Shown: positions 1 through 9,102, numbered from the stretch's first letter. The stretch: DNA of 64,000 bases from Arthrobacter globiformis (GCF_030815865.1 NZ_JAUSXI010000001.1:4402001-4466000); one strand, 5' to 3'. The notes: generated by a model not told the origin, from the letters alone. Numbers and translations: made by a program.

Positions 1-1002
1 CCCGGTGTCATATCTCAAGAGCGGCATTCCGGTAAGTCGGAGCCCCGTGGCCACCACCCGGCCCTGCTCGCCCGGGGCAACCGGGACGCCATTGTCGTTC
101 AATATCTCGACGAATCCATAGAGAGAGTTGAACCGGTAATTCATCGATTTCTGGTCGAACTCAGCGAAAGCAACCCGTTCACTCAGGCCATAAAAAGGAG
201 TGACCATTGCTTCCGGAAATGCTTCTGCAAGCGTTCTTTGCTGCTCTACCGTTAGCGGCTCGGAGACTGGAAAGATCCCTTTGATCAACCTGCGATTTAG
301 GCGCGTGCCTGTCGTCAATGCTGCCTCGGCGACGGCAGCTAGCGCAGAAGGGTACCCGTGAATGTAGCGTATCTTCCGCTTGAGTATCAAACGCCAGTAG
401 TCTTCGACGGATGCAGGCGAGAGATCGAACGGAGAAAGATAAAGTTCCCTCGTGGAGCGTGACAACAAATATCTCTGACCCGAGGCGCCCAAGTTTTGCC
501 CCCTGAGAACAGCACGCCAGTCGTTCACTTTGTATCCCGCGTTCCTCCAGGCATCACAAACGTAAGCCCATTCACTCGCCCCCCTGACCTTGTCCAAGTA
601 AAAAGCTGCTGGTTTACCTGAGGACCCACTCGTTGTGACCAAATCGACTTTCGATCGAGGCACCGTCAGCATTTGATCACGGAACTCTGAAAGGTCCTCA
701 CGGGTTAGAACCGGAAAGCCGGACAAAGCTTCATAAATGTCACCGCTAGCGCAATCAGAATAGGAGCTGTGACCGGAGTAATAGGGGCTTGTACGTGCTT
801 TGGCTACGACATACTCCAGACGTCTGCGCTGCTCCCGCGCCGCCCATTGAGGATCTTGCCTGCGCTTTTCAAGCAAGGCAGTTGTAGACGAGAAATCGGC
901 TCCAAGCCGCACCCGAGCTGGCATCCAGTAAGAAAGTCGACCGAATAATTCACGAACTGCGGGGCTGCTGTGAGCAAGACTCTCCCGAATTGTACCCAAC
1001 AT
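1..1002 (-). CDS. CapK/phenylacetate-CoA ligase-like AMP-binding enzyme (partial, C-terminus off the left edge)
   Basis: The minus-strand frame stays open from the window edge up to ATG at 1002, giving about 334 residues of the N-terminal part. It carries the adenylate-forming P-loop signature TSGSSGKP at about residue 124 and ends at the edge in LLRYDTG, the signature that normally precedes the last third of CapK/F390-synthetase-type enzymes. Members of this family in polysaccharide loci are thought to activate or transfer acyl groups onto capsule or exopolysaccharide units; that role here is inferred from the neighbours (BY-kinase, sugar transferase). It is divergent from the BY-kinase gene. 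The ribosome site is weak (a GGAT about 8 bases before ATG), so the start could be a little different. Substrate unknown. Confidence 0.8.
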   Translation of the reverse strand, partial: MLGTIRESLAHSSPAVRELFGRLSYWMPARVRLGADFSSTTALLEKRRQDPQWAAREQRRRLEYVVAKARTSPYYSGHSSYSDCASGDIYEALSGFPVLTREDLSEFRDQMLTVPRSKVDLVTTSGSSGKPAAFYLDKVRGASEWAYVCDAWRNAGYKVNDWRAVLRGQNLGASGQRYLLSRSTRELYLSPFDLSPASVEDYWRLILKRKIRYIHGYPSALAAVAEAALTTGTRLNRRLIKGIFPVSEPLTVEQQRTLAEAFPEAMVTPFYGLSERVAFAEFDQKSMNYRFNSLYGFVEILNDNGVPVAPGEQGRVVATGLRLTGMPLLRYDTG

Positions 1003-1562
1003 TGTTGATCCGTTCTCATCTAGACTCTGCGCCGAATATGGCGTCTTATGCTGAGGAGATAGCAAGGTCTGGCCCCATCCAACCTGGACGTGCCGATTCA
1101 TCGCGTTCGCGGCCTGCGCCGGCATGATCATCTTGGACGAATCGACCGACGCCTAGCGATGCCAGCGCAGAGGTCGTAGATGTGTCCGCCGCTCGCGCTA
1201 CCCCCAGTTGAAATTTTCTTCGAGGACACGGCGAAATATTATCAGACAAGATCCAGACCCTGCTCGAACGACGACGCCTGCCCAGGTGCTGTCTCGTGGC
1301 CGCGAAGGCGCGGCCACGAGAAGCCAGTTTCTTCCTTTCCGAGCGGTTGTCTCGTTGCCGACCACGCCACTCAGGTGACGGAAATCGAGGTAAACGGTTC
1401 GGTGCGAAGAAGATGAACATAGGCAGAATTCCGGTGCCGCAAGCCCTACATGACCGAGGTCAAGCCTGCGTGACGTCTGTACGGAGTTACTTCGCTCGCA
1501 AGATAGACTGTGCGGACTTGTGTCTCCTAAGGCATGACAACAGTGGCTAGAAAGGTCCCATT
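1003..1562. other. Divergent intergenic region of the exopolysaccharide locus
   Basis: This 560-base gap separates the CapK-like gene from the BY-kinase gene. Short open frames exist on both strands but have no recognisable protein content, no good ribosome site and overlap each other, so I leave them uncalled. The notable content is the 13-bp perfect hairpin at 1292-1321. Promoters for both flanking genes probably lie here, but I cannot point to convincing -35/-10 pairs. Confidence 0.6.
1292..1321. promoter_or_regulatory. Perfect 13-bp inverted repeat in the exopolysaccharide leader
   Basis: TCTCGTGGCCGCG is followed by the loop AAGG and then its exact complement. A pyrimidine-rich stretch (TTTCTTCCTTTCC) follows on the plus strand but is not a clean U-tract. 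It could be a transcription terminator or attenuator in the roughly 240-base leader of the BY-kinase gene, or a protein-binding palindrome. Its function is inferred only from structure and position. Confidence 0.5.
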
Positions 1563-3029
1563 TTGGAGTTAAGCGACTACCTCCGCGTTTTGCGGCGTAC
1601 CTGGCCCACAATCGTCGCCTGTACTTTGCTTGGCCTCCTTGTAGCAGCCGCAACGTCGATGATTGTGAAGCCGACTTATACAGCCCAGACCAAGTTGTTC
1701 GTGGCCATCCAAAGTTCAGGATCGGTTTCCGATCTGCAGCAGGGCAATACGTTTAGCCAAGCGCGCGTGCAGTCCTACGTGGAGACCGTCGGAACCCCCG
1801 CAGTTTTGCAACCGGTCATTGATAGCCTCGGACTCGACACCTCACCTGAGGAACTCAGCAAGAACGTTGAAGCCCGTTCGGATTCCAACACGGTAATCAT
1901 CTCGATTGAAGCCATCGACTCTTCTCCCGTCCAGGCAGCAGCAATAGCGCAAGCCGTGGGCAATAGCCTCATCTCGGCCATTGACGAGATCGAAAGCCCC
2001 AAAGAAGGTGGCGCATCGCCCGTTCGTTTATCAGTCGTTACTCCAGCCAGCGCCCCGGTTGCTCCTTCCGCTCCAAATACCCGTCTGAATATGTTTCTCG
2101 GAGCCTTTGCCGGCCTTGCCTTAGGCGTTGTGCTAGCTGTCCTGCGATCGACGCTTGACACCAAGGTTCGGGGGGAGTCGGACGTCCGGCGCGTTTCGCA
2201 GGTTCCCATCCTTGGCGGAATCTCCTTTGACGGGGATGCCACCAAGAAGCCGCTGTTGACCCAGGCCCCGGCGCAGAGCCCAAGGGCTGAGTCCTTTCGC
2301 CAAATACGCACGAATTTACAGTTCGCTCACGTCAGTCACGAATCTAAGGCGCTACTTGTGACGTCGTCTCTTCCGGGCGAAGGAAAGAGCACCACGGCCA
2401 CCAATTTGGCCATCGCAATCGCTCAGGGCGGGCAGTCCGTTGTCCTAATCGATGCAGACCTTCGTCGGCCCAGGGTTGATGCTTATCTCGGACTCGACAG
2501 GAACGCCGGACTGACAACGGCACTAATCGGAAAGGCAGACGTAAACGATCTGCTACAGCCTTGGGGGGACGACAATCTGTACGTACTGACTTCGGGACAG
2601 ATTCCACCAAATCCAAGTGAGCTCCTCGGGTCCGAGTCTATGAAGCAGCTGATACTGCGCCTGGAAAACGCGTTTGATTCTGTAATCATCGATGCACCTC
2701 CGTTGTTGCCTGTGACCGACGCAGCCGTGCTGGCCCAGCAAGTCGGTGGCGTCGTCCTCGTGGTTGGCTCATCCATGCTGAAGATCCCTGATCTACAAAA
2801 ATCACTGAGTTCACTAGAAATGGTTAACGCTGATGTGTTGGGCGTGGTGATGAACCTTCTCCCTGTCAAAGGCCCGGACGCATATGCGTACAGTAATTAC
2901 AGTTACGAGTCCCTGCCGAACAAGTTCAGCCGGACATCTGCCAGCTCGGAGCGCAAAGGTCGGACGATTTCCACGCTCGAGGACGATCCGCTTTTACCAG
3001 CCCTCCGCGGACGCTCCGAACAACGCTAA
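1563..3029 (+). CDS. Wzz-type chain-length determinant fused to BY-kinase (exopolysaccharide tyrosine autokinase)
   Basis: The 488-residue protein would control exopolysaccharide chain length and export through tyrosine autophosphorylation at the cytoplasmic membrane. An N-terminal Wzz domain has membrane segments near residues 15-35 and 175-195. The C-terminal BY-kinase domain shows Walker A (PGEGKST, about 270-276), Walker A' (VVLIDADLRRP, about 292-302), Walker B (VIIDAPP, about 373) and a Tyr cluster (YAYSNYSYES, about 440-449), the usual autophosphorylation site. The single-chain arrangement is the actinobacterial/proteobacterial type rather than the split CapA/CapB type. The start is TTG at 1563, chosen because AGAAAGG lies 7 bases before it. 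It is followed by a sugar-phosphate transferase and a DUF4012 gene on the same strand, which fits a polymer biosynthesis locus. Base composition is less GC-rich than most of the window. Confidence 0.93.
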   Translation: MELSDYLRVLRRTWPTIVACTLLGLLVAAATSMIVKPTYTAQTKLFVAIQSSGSVSDLQQGNTFSQARVQSYVETVGTPAVLQPVIDSLGLDTSPEELSKNVEARSDSNTVIISIEAIDSSPVQAAAIAQAVGNSLISAIDEIESPKEGGASPVRLSVVTPASAPVAPSAPNTRLNMFLGAFAGLALGVVLAVLRSTLDTKVRGESDVRRVSQVPILGGISFDGDATKKPLLTQAPAQSPRAESFRQIRTNLQFAHVSHESKALLVTSSLPGEGKSTTATNLAIAIAQGGQSVVLIDADLRRPRVDAYLGLDRNAGLTTALIGKADVNDLLQPWGDDNLYVLTSGQIPPNPSELLGSESMKQLILRLENAFDSVIIDAPPLLPVTDAAVLAQQVGGVVLVVGSSMLKIPDLQKSLSSLEMVNADVLGVVMNLLPVKGPDAYAYSNYSYESLPNKFSRTSASSERKGRTISTLEDDPLLPALRGRSEQR

Positions 3030-3383
3030 CCGTTGAATTGCCAAGAGAAACCTCGGCTCTTGTCTGAAGATTCACTCCGCTGCAGAAATGTCTTTCTGTC
3101 ATCTGAGCTGTAGCATGCGTCCGTACGTGAGACATACCGCCAGAAGTATCGCGACGGCTCGTGGTCACGTATTACTAGTTGTCATTGGTGCATGAGGTAC
3201 CCGTCCAATCATTTCCGTGTTCGAGTTTTGGAAATGCTCTTCCGAGACTTTGGATGTTAGGAATCGAGAAGAATTTTTGCACGATCAAAAACGAAACCGC
3301 AGTCAGCGTTGATCTGAAGAGTCATCAGACTTGCAGATTTTCGGAATCTGGTTTCTCTCAGGCGTAGAAAAGGAGTCACTGCA
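3030..3383. other. Intergenic region with lower GC, no gene seen
   Basis: This 354-base gap between the BY-kinase and sugar-transferase genes is A+T-richer than the rest of the window. It has a short stem (CAAGAG/CTCTTG, about 3042-3062) just after the BY-kinase gene, which is too short to call a terminator. A 62-codon plus-strand frame at 3179-3367 has no recognisable content. The gap probably holds a separate promoter for the downstream gene. Confidence 0.5.
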
Positions 3384-4820
3384 TTGGGGGCTAATGACAG
3401 TTGGCGTGTTCGTACCTCGCGCTTACTGGGAGCAGTGGATGCTTTCGTTGTGGTTTGGGCGGTGGTCGGTGCTTACATCACCCGTTTTGGACTGGAAACG
3501 GACTTTGCTTCCATGGGACACGAGGCTGGGTACGCGCTGTTGTCCCTTGGACTGATCGTAGCGTGGTGGCTAATGCTGGCCGCCTGGAACAGCAGGCACG
3601 CCCGTGTACTGGGAGCCGGAGCGGATGAATATAAACGAGTCGCTGCTGCATCGCTGTGGTTGTTCGGACTAATTGCAATTTTCTCTTACGTCTTTCGCAT
3701 AGACACAGCGCGAGGGTATGTGGGTTTCGCACTTCCGGTCGGGCTACTGGGGCTGCTGTTGGCCAGGTGGTTACTCCGCCAGCACCTAAACGTTCATCGA
3801 GCGCAAGGCGGTAGCATGTCGCGTCTGCTGTTACTTGGAGGACCGAGTGCTATCGCGCACCTGGCCGCTTCTTTGGAACGTTCACGCGGGGCTGGCTACC
3901 TTCCTGTTGCCGCGTACACTCCTGGAGTCTTTGATGAGGCAGAATTCGAGCCGGAGTCAAGGCTTCCTATCCTCGGTAGTGCCCCTAACACTTCCTCCAT
4001 AATGGAGGCCATTGACCTCTGCGAAGCAGACGCAGTGGCTGTGTCAGCGGGCGTCCAACTACACCCGCAAATACTGAGGCATTTAGGGTGGGAACTCGCG
4101 TCAAGAAATGTGGGTCTCATTATGGCTCCCGCACTCACAGACATTGCAGGACCTCGAATTCACACGCAGCAAGTGGCCGGGCTACCACTCATTCACGTCA
4201 CGACGCCTACACTGGAGGGCGGGCAGCGAGTCGCTAAGCGGCTCTTCGATATTGGGGTGTCTGGTCTCCTCATAGTGGCGACATCCCCACTTATGGCGAT
4301 AATAGCGGTCCTCATAAAAATCGACAGCCAGGGACCCGTCCTGTTTCGACAGGAGAGGGTTGGAATGGAAGGTCAGCTCTTCGGGATGCTCAAATTTCGA
4401 TCGATGGTTCCCGACGCAGAGACGCGGCTCGCAGAAATTTCCAAGCTAAATGAAGGCAGCGGGGTCCTCTTCAAGATCAAGAACGACCCGAGAGTGACAC
4501 GAATCGGTCGCGTCCTTCGGAAGTACAGCATGGACGAACTTCCTCAGTTATTCAACATCTTTGCCGGCTCCATGAGCCTCGTCGGGCCAAGACCTCCGTT
4601 GCCCAGAGAGGTCGAAGCCTACGAACGCGATGTGCGCCGCCGGCTACTTGTCAAGCCGGGGCTCACGGGCTTGTGGCAGGTAAGCGGACGCTCAAATCTC
4701 TCGTGGCAGGACTCGGTTCGACTCGATCTCTACTATGTCGAAAATTGGTCACTCGCAGGCGATCTCGTCATAATCCTCCGTACGGTGCGTGCTGTATTTC
4801 GCAGCACCGGGGCCTACTAA
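3384..4820 (+). CDS. Polyprenyl-phosphate sugar-1-phosphate transferase (exopolysaccharide priming enzyme)
   Basis: This 478-residue protein is an initiating glycosylphosphotransferase that moves a sugar-1-phosphate from a nucleotide sugar to undecaprenyl phosphate at the inner membrane face. The N-terminal half has several hydrophobic segments (residues about 15-130) and a CoA-binding-like middle region. The C-terminal catalytic domain begins near residue 283 (AKRLFDIG, then a re-entrant hydrophobic stretch) and shows FRQERVG, LKFRSM, DELPQLFN, SLVGPRPPLP and KPGLTGLWQVSGR, the WbaP/PglC-type signature set. The start is TTG at 3384 with AAAAGGAG about 9 bases before. It sits between the BY-kinase and the DUF4012 gene and would start the repeat unit of the polymer whose length the BY-kinase controls. 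Confidence 0.93.
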   Translation: MGANDSWRVRTSRLLGAVDAFVVVWAVVGAYITRFGLETDFASMGHEAGYALLSLGLIVAWWLMLAAWNSRHARVLGAGADEYKRVAAASLWLFGLIAIFSYVFRIDTARGYVGFALPVGLLGLLLARWLLRQHLNVHRAQGGSMSRLLLLGGPSAIAHLAASLERSRGAGYLPVAAYTPGVFDEAEFEPESRLPILGSAPNTSSIMEAIDLCEADAVAVSAGVQLHPQILRHLGWELASRNVGLIMAPALTDIAGPRIHTQQVAGLPLIHVTTPTLEGGQRVAKRLFDIGVSGLLIVATSPLMAIIAVLIKIDSQGPVLFRQERVGMEGQLFGMLKFRSMVPDAETRLAEISKLNEGSGVLFKIKNDPRVTRIGRVLRKYSMDELPQLFNIFAGSMSLVGPRPPLPREVEAYERDVRRRLLVKPGLTGLWQVSGRSNLSWQDSVRLDLYYVENWSLAGDLVIILRTVRAVFRSTGAY

Positions 4821-4862
4821 AGGTGGCGAACCACTATTCATAGCCGGAAGGATGTCATTTTG

Positions 4863-6746
4863 ATGTCGGACGCCAATGTTGGGAACCCCCACAACCGCAG
4901 TAATGTGCAGCATGCGCGTTCTGAAGATTCGACTAGAAGTCGGTTCCGACGCCAAATTATTATCGCCTCAGTCTGGATCACTGCAATAGCAGTTCTTGCT
5001 CTGGCCGCCGTATTTTGGCTGCAAGCCAAGGCCTCCATCATCAGAACGGAGCTCGACGCAGCAGTACAGCTTGTCCCCCAGCTAAAGGACGACGTTGTGC
5101 GCTACGATGCGGCAGCAGCGACCGACGCGGTTGATCTGTTGAAGGAACACACCGGGAAGGCTCGTGCGGCTGCCGGTGACCCCTTGTGGACAATTGCCAG
5201 TTCGGTCCCCTGGATCGGAGCCAATTTTCAGGCCGTGAGCGAGATATCGACGGCTGCCGACGATGTGGCCAGGCTGGCAGCCGACCCACTGGCGGACACT
5301 TTGCAATCGCTCGACTGGAAAGCCCTAATCCCGAGTTCCGACGGAGTTGACCTTCAACCACTGACTGCGGCAAAACCAAAGTTGGCGGCGGCCGCTCACG
5401 CAGTTGGTCAATCGTCGGATAGGTTGAACCGGATTGATACACGCGATCTCCTTCCTCAAATTTCGGACCCGCTTCTACTGGCTAGAGACCAACTCAGCTC
5501 CTTGCGGGATGGCATCGCCTCGGCCGCCGATGCGGCCAACGTTTTGCCGGGGATGATGGGCGAGCAATCCCCGCGGCGGTACCTCTTGCTCATCCAGAAC
5601 AACGCTGAATCACGTGCTACCGGCGGCATTCCTGGCGCTCTGGCTGTTCTGAACGTGGACAAAGGAAAGCTCTCCCTGGATTCGCAGACCAGTGCAACCG
5701 CCATGGGCGCCTTTAATCCGACAGTGAGGGTCGATCCTGAGCAGAGTCGAATCTATTCCGCACGTCTCGGCAAATTCATGCAGGATGTCAATCTCACTCC
5801 TGATTTCCCGACAGCGGCACTGACAGCAACGGCCATGTGGAAAACAGAAAACGGTGAGAAAATAGACGGTGTTCTTTCGATTGACCCCGTTGCACTCGGC
5901 TACATTCTTGACGCCACAGGCCCAGTCCGCATGAGCGATCCGCTCCTGCGGGAGGTCGCCCGTGACGTTCTGCCCACGGAGCTCACTGCGAAGAATGTGG
6001 TTCCCACATTGCTTTCAGATGTTTACTCGAAAATTGGCGAACCGGATGTGCAGGATGTGTATTTTGCCGGCGTCGCCCGAGAAGTGTTCACAAAGCTATC
6101 TGCCGGAAGTGGTGACGCCAGGAAGCTCGTCGACGGACTCACCCGTGGAGCATCCGAACGCAGAATTCTCTTGTGGTCCTCCAAAGCCGACGAGGAGTCT
6201 ATCGTTTCCCGATATCCGCTTGGTGGTTCCGTGACTGGAGCCGCAATCTCCCCCGCACAATTCGGTGTGTACTTCAACGACGGCACTGGCGCAAAAATGG
6301 ACTACCACGTGAAGAGAACTGTGCAGCTCGTCGAAGAGTGTCCGGCTGATGGGTATGGTCAGGTCAAGGTTCGCATCACGAGCACCAATACGGCGCCCAA
6401 GGACGCGGCAACATCTCTACCCACGTATGTGACGGGCGGCGGTGCTTTTGGCGTGCCTGCAGGAAGTGTCCAAACAAATATCGTTGCCTACGGGCCCGTC
6501 CAGTCGAACGTCGAAACAGCATTCGTGTCAGGCAAGAAAACTGGTTTCGCCTCTTATCGACACAGCGGTCGACCGGTAGGTTCGGTCACCGTCCGCCTAG
6601 CCCCGGGGGAGAGTAGCACTGTTGACTTCATGTTCGGCAAGATCGTGCAGCACACCGTGCCGCAGCTTTCCGTCACGCCAACAGTTCAGGCGCTGAAGGA
6701 CGTGGTTTTGGACACGATTCGGGCAAAATGTGCGCCCGCTTCGTAG
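4863..6746 (+). CDS. DUF4012 membrane-anchored protein of exopolysaccharide locus
   Basis: This 627-residue protein has one transmembrane segment near residues 33-55 and a large extracellular part. The region beginning YLLLIQNNAESRATGG (about residue 239) is the hallmark of DUF4012, a family common in actinobacterial surface-polymer loci whose biochemical function is not established. The distal part contains sequence motifs shared with LytR-like surface proteins only loosely, so I do not assign an activity. GGAAGGA precedes the start; TTG at 4860 directly before the ATG at 4863 is an equally possible start. The gene follows the sugar transferase by about 40 bases and is likely in one transcript with it. 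Confidence 0.85.
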   Translation: MSDANVGNPHNRSNVQHARSEDSTRSRFRRQIIIASVWITAIAVLALAAVFWLQAKASIIRTELDAAVQLVPQLKDDVVRYDAAAATDAVDLLKEHTGKARAAAGDPLWTIASSVPWIGANFQAVSEISTAADDVARLAADPLADTLQSLDWKALIPSSDGVDLQPLTAAKPKLAAAAHAVGQSSDRLNRIDTRDLLPQISDPLLLARDQLSSLRDGIASAADAANVLPGMMGEQSPRRYLLLIQNNAESRATGGIPGALAVLNVDKGKLSLDSQTSATAMGAFNPTVRVDPEQSRIYSARLGKFMQDVNLTPDFPTAALTATAMWKTENGEKIDGVLSIDPVALGYILDATGPVRMSDPLLREVARDVLPTELTAKNVVPTLLSDVYSKIGEPDVQDVYFAGVAREVFTKLSAGSGDARKLVDGLTRGASERRILLWSSKADEESIVSRYPLGGSVTGAAISPAQFGVYFNDGTGAKMDYHVKRTVQLVEECPADGYGQVKVRITSTNTAPKDAATSLPTYVTGGGAFGVPAGSVQTNIVAYGPVQSNVETAFVSGKKTGFASYRHSGRPVGSVTVRLAPGESSTVDFMFGKIVQHTVPQLSVTPTVQALKDVVLDTIRAKCAPAS

Positions 6747-6832
6747 CCAGGCCATTAACAGTATGTAAAGTGCTTGGATTGACTTTGGAAGCCAGGCCCG
6801 GTGAGTGCTAATCTCTACTTGGGTAAAACCAC

Positions 6833-6870
6833 GAGATTCGCCCCACGGTCACATGGGGATGGGGAATCTC
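6833..6870 (+). promoter_or_regulatory. Hairpin in the leader of the surface-protein gene
   Basis: GAGATTC (6833-6839) can pair with GAATCTC (6864-6870), and CCCCA with TGGGG inside it. A possible extended -10 element (TGCTAATCT, about 6806) lies upstream, so the hairpin would be in a leader of roughly 100 bases before the ATG at 6916. Such a leader may affect mRNA stability or translation; this is inference. Confidence 0.35.
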
Positions 6871-6915
6871 CACAATTATGTGACATCCGTGTTGAAAAGG
6901 TCTCAGGGGGGACAA

Positions 6916-7539
6916 ATGAAGAAGTCTATTGCTGCGCTCGCGCTTGCAGGAACCATCGTACTGACCGGCACCGCGCCGGCCTTTGCCACTACCAACAACT
7001 ACCCGGCGCCCGGAACCGGAACCGGAACTGTCTCAGACGGCACAGTCACCCCGGGTGAAGTGTTCACCTTCTCGGGAACAGGCTTTCTGGCTGGCGAACT
7101 CATCACCATCACCGTAACTCTCACCAGCACCCCGCAGGCACTGGGTGGCGGCTTTTCAGGCGGTGCCGCAATGTCGGTTCCGTCCAAGATCACTGTGCTG
7201 GCTGCTCCGCAGACCTTCACCACGACTGCAGCTGCTGACGGATCCTTCGCGTTCCCGCTCAGCCTCAGCGAACCGGGTACCTACACCCTGACTGCAACTA
7301 GTGCCACGCACTCTGTCTCCCAGAGCGTCACCGTGGCCGAAGCTGCGGGAACGGGCACAGGCCTTTCTAACACCGGCGGTAACGGTGCCGGTCTGGCCAA
7401 CACTGGTGGGGGCCTGGCCAACACCGGCGCAGACTCCAGCCTGGTGCTGTGGTCGCTCGTTGGCGCGGGTGCGCTCGCCGCTGGCGCTGCTTCGGTGGTC
7501 GTAGTTCGCCGCCGTGCTAACGCTGAGGCATCTGCCTAA
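6916..7539 (+). CDS. Secreted LANTG-type wall-anchored surface protein
   Basis: The 207-residue protein starts with a typical signal peptide (MKKSIAALALAG... cleaved after APAFA), followed by a beta-rich domain with Thr/Ser/Gly and an adhesin-like or Ig-like look (PGEVFTFSGTGF). The C-terminus repeats LSNTGG, LANTGG and LANTGADSS, followed by a hydrophobic segment and RRR, which is a sorting signal of the LAxTG kind used by class E/F sortases of actinobacteria. ATG 6916 is chosen over the longer frame (from 6805) because AGGGGGGA lies just before it and the signal peptide starts there. A strong terminator follows. It is probably a surface component that works with the polymer locus; no sortase gene is present in the window. 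Confidence 0.85.
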   Translation: MKKSIAALALAGTIVLTGTAPAFATTNNYPAPGTGTGTVSDGTVTPGEVFTFSGTGFLAGELITITVTLTSTPQALGGGFSGGAAMSVPSKITVLAAPQTFTTTAAADGSFAFPLSLSEPGTYTLTATSATHSVSQSVTVAEAAGTGTGLSNTGGNGAGLANTGGGLANTGADSSLVLWSLVGAGALAAGAASVVVVRRRANAEASA

Positions 7540-7560
7540 GCACAAACTCAACGCCTCAAG

Positions 7561-7609
7561 GAAGCGGGCCTGTTTCGGAAACCCGGAGCTGGCCCGCTTC
7601 TTTGTTCTT
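7561..7609 (+). terminator. Rho-independent terminator of the surface-protein gene
   Basis: GAAGCGGGCC (7561-7570) pairs perfectly with GGCCCGCTTC (7591-7600), followed by TTTGTTCTT. Confidence 0.85.
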
Positions 7610-7630
7610 GAACAGACATTCGCTGCAACA

Positions 7631-7660
7631 GGAAAGCCCCGACTGCCGTCGGGGCTTTCC
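7631..7660. terminator. Bidirectional terminator between convergent genes
   Basis: GGAAAGCCCCGAC, loop TGCC, then the exact complement. A-rich/U-rich arms on both sides let it serve the surface-protein gene and the oppositely oriented galU. Confidence 0.85.
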
Positions 7661-7681
7661 TGTGTCTTGCCTTCCTTGCAA

Positions 7682-8572
7682 CTATCCGTTGAACTCCTTC
7701 ATCCATGCCTTCAAGTCCTCGCCGAACTCGGCACGCTCCGAAGCCAGGGTGATGACGGCTTTCAGGTAGCTCAGCTTGTCGCCCGTGTCATAGCGGCGGC
7801 CTCGGAATACTACTCCGTACACGCCCGAGCCCTCCCCCTCGCCTGCAGCCAGCGTCTGCAGAGCATCGGTCAGCTGGATCTCCCCGCCACGGCCGGGCTC
7901 GGTTTGCTCGAGAACATCGAACACGGCTGGATGAAGAACGTAGCGGCCGATGACGGCCAGGTTGGACGGCGCCTCGTCCACCGACGGCTTCTCCACCAGG
8001 CTGTTCACGCGAACGTAGCCTTCACCCTCAACCACTGAGATGTCCGCGCACCCGTAGGCGCTGATTTGCGACGGCTCCACCTCGATGAGGGCAATCACTG
8101 AACCACCGGTCTTGGCTTGGGCTGCGATCATCGTTGTCAGGAGCTCGTCCCGCTCGTCGATAAGGTCGTCACCTAGCAGAACCGCGAAAGCCTCATCCCC
8201 GACGTGCTGGCGGCCGCACAACACCGCATGCCCCAGGCCCTTGGGCTCGCCCTGCCGGACGTAATGAATGGGTCCGAGACCTGACGCGTGCTGCACCGCG
8301 TCGAGGCGAGCCCGGTCGCCCTTCAGCTCCAGCGTGTGTTCCAGAGCCGGAGCGCGGTCAAAGTGATCCTCCAGCGCCCGCTTGTTGCGGCCGGTGATCA
8401 TCAACACGTCGTCCAGGCCGGCGTTAATGGCCTCCTCCACGACGTACTGAATGGCCGGCGCATCTACTACCGGCAGCATCTCCTTCGGCATCGCTTTGGT
8501 GGCAGGCAGAAAGCGCGTGCCAAGTCCGGCGGCCGGAATAACTGCTTTACGAACGGATTTCCCCAATGTCAT
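7682..8572 (-). CDS. galU: UTP-glucose-1-phosphate uridylyltransferase GalU
   Basis: The 296-residue enzyme makes UDP-glucose from UTP and glucose-1-phosphate, supplying exopolysaccharide, glycolipid and trehalose synthesis. It shows the full bacterial GalU signature: AVIPAAGLGTRFLPATKAMPKEMLPV at the N-terminus (nucleotide-binding loop), VEEAI, FVRQ-like YVRQGEPKGLGHAV, LLGDD, and EKP (sugar-binding Glu/Lys). Length is normal. ATG at 8572 has AAGG about 7 bases before it. It is transcribed toward the exopolysaccharide locus but has its own terminator, so it is likely a housekeeping gene next to which the locus inserted. Confidence 0.96.
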   Translation of the reverse strand: MTLGKSVRKAVIPAAGLGTRFLPATKAMPKEMLPVVDAPAIQYVVEEAINAGLDDVLMITGRNKRALEDHFDRAPALEHTLELKGDRARLDAVQHASGLGPIHYVRQGEPKGLGHAVLCGRQHVGDEAFAVLLGDDLIDERDELLTTMIAAQAKTGGSVIALIEVEPSQISAYGCADISVVEGEGYVRVNSLVEKPSVDEAPSNLAVIGRYVLHPAVFDVLEQTEPGRGGEIQLTDALQTLAAGEGEGSGVYGVVFRGRRYDTGDKLSYLKAVITLASERAEFGEDLKAWMKEFNG

Positions 8573-8658
8573 GATCGAACCTTATAAATTGACTTGCGCA
8601 AAGTGAAATTTCAGGTCCTAGATTTCGGTGCGGACCCAGACTCCCGTAGCGTTTCCAT

Positions 8659-9102
8659 ATGGGGAAATGGAGCGGGGCCGACGCCGCCGGGGCGGCGCGT
8701 GTGCTACTGGGCCTCTACCTTGGTGCGCTCGCCTTCGTAGCCTTCTGGCCGACGCCCGTTGACCGTCCCGTGGCTGGGCGCCTGCAGACTGTGCTGTTCG
8801 CCCTCCACCGCTCGGGGCTTCCCGAGCTGGTCAACTACAACTTCGTGGAATTCGCGTCCAACATCCTGCTGTTTGCGCCTATTGGGGTGCTCGCTGCACT
8901 GTCTTTCCCGGCGTTCCATCGTGGACGGGTTGTGCTGAGCGCGTTTCTGGCTTCCTGCTGCATGGAACTGGGCCAAAAGCTGTTTTTACATGACAGGTTT
9001 CCGAGCGCGATGGACATCGTGGCGAATACCGCCGGGGCGATGCTGGGGGTTTGGGTTCTGGGGGTCGTTGAGGAATGGGTGCGAGCGCGTAGCGACAGAT
9101 GA
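8659..9102 (+). CDS. VanZ-like membrane protein
   Basis: The 147-residue protein has about four hydrophobic segments and the VanZ-family pattern: an N-terminal helix with AFWPTPVD, then NFVEFASNILLFAPIGVLAAL, a third helix with ELGQKLF, and PSAMDIVANTAGAMLGV near the C-terminus. The family is linked to glycopeptide tolerance in some Gram-positives, but most members, including this one, have no proven function. Divergent from galU with an 86-base gap. The stop codon is immediately followed by copies of the 22-bp dispersed repeat. Confidence 0.85.
   Translation: MGKWSGADAAGAARVLLGLYLGALAFVAFWPTPVDRPVAGRLQTVLFALHRSGLPELVNYNFVEFASNILLFAPIGVLAALSFPAFHRGRVVLSAFLASCCMELGQKLFLHDRFPSAMDIVANTAGAMLGVWVLGVVEEWVRARSDR

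Noticed and set aside
1180..1550. Small plus-strand ORFs in the exopolysaccharide leader
   Set aside because: Overlap each other and the hairpin, have no ribosome site and no protein-like composition.
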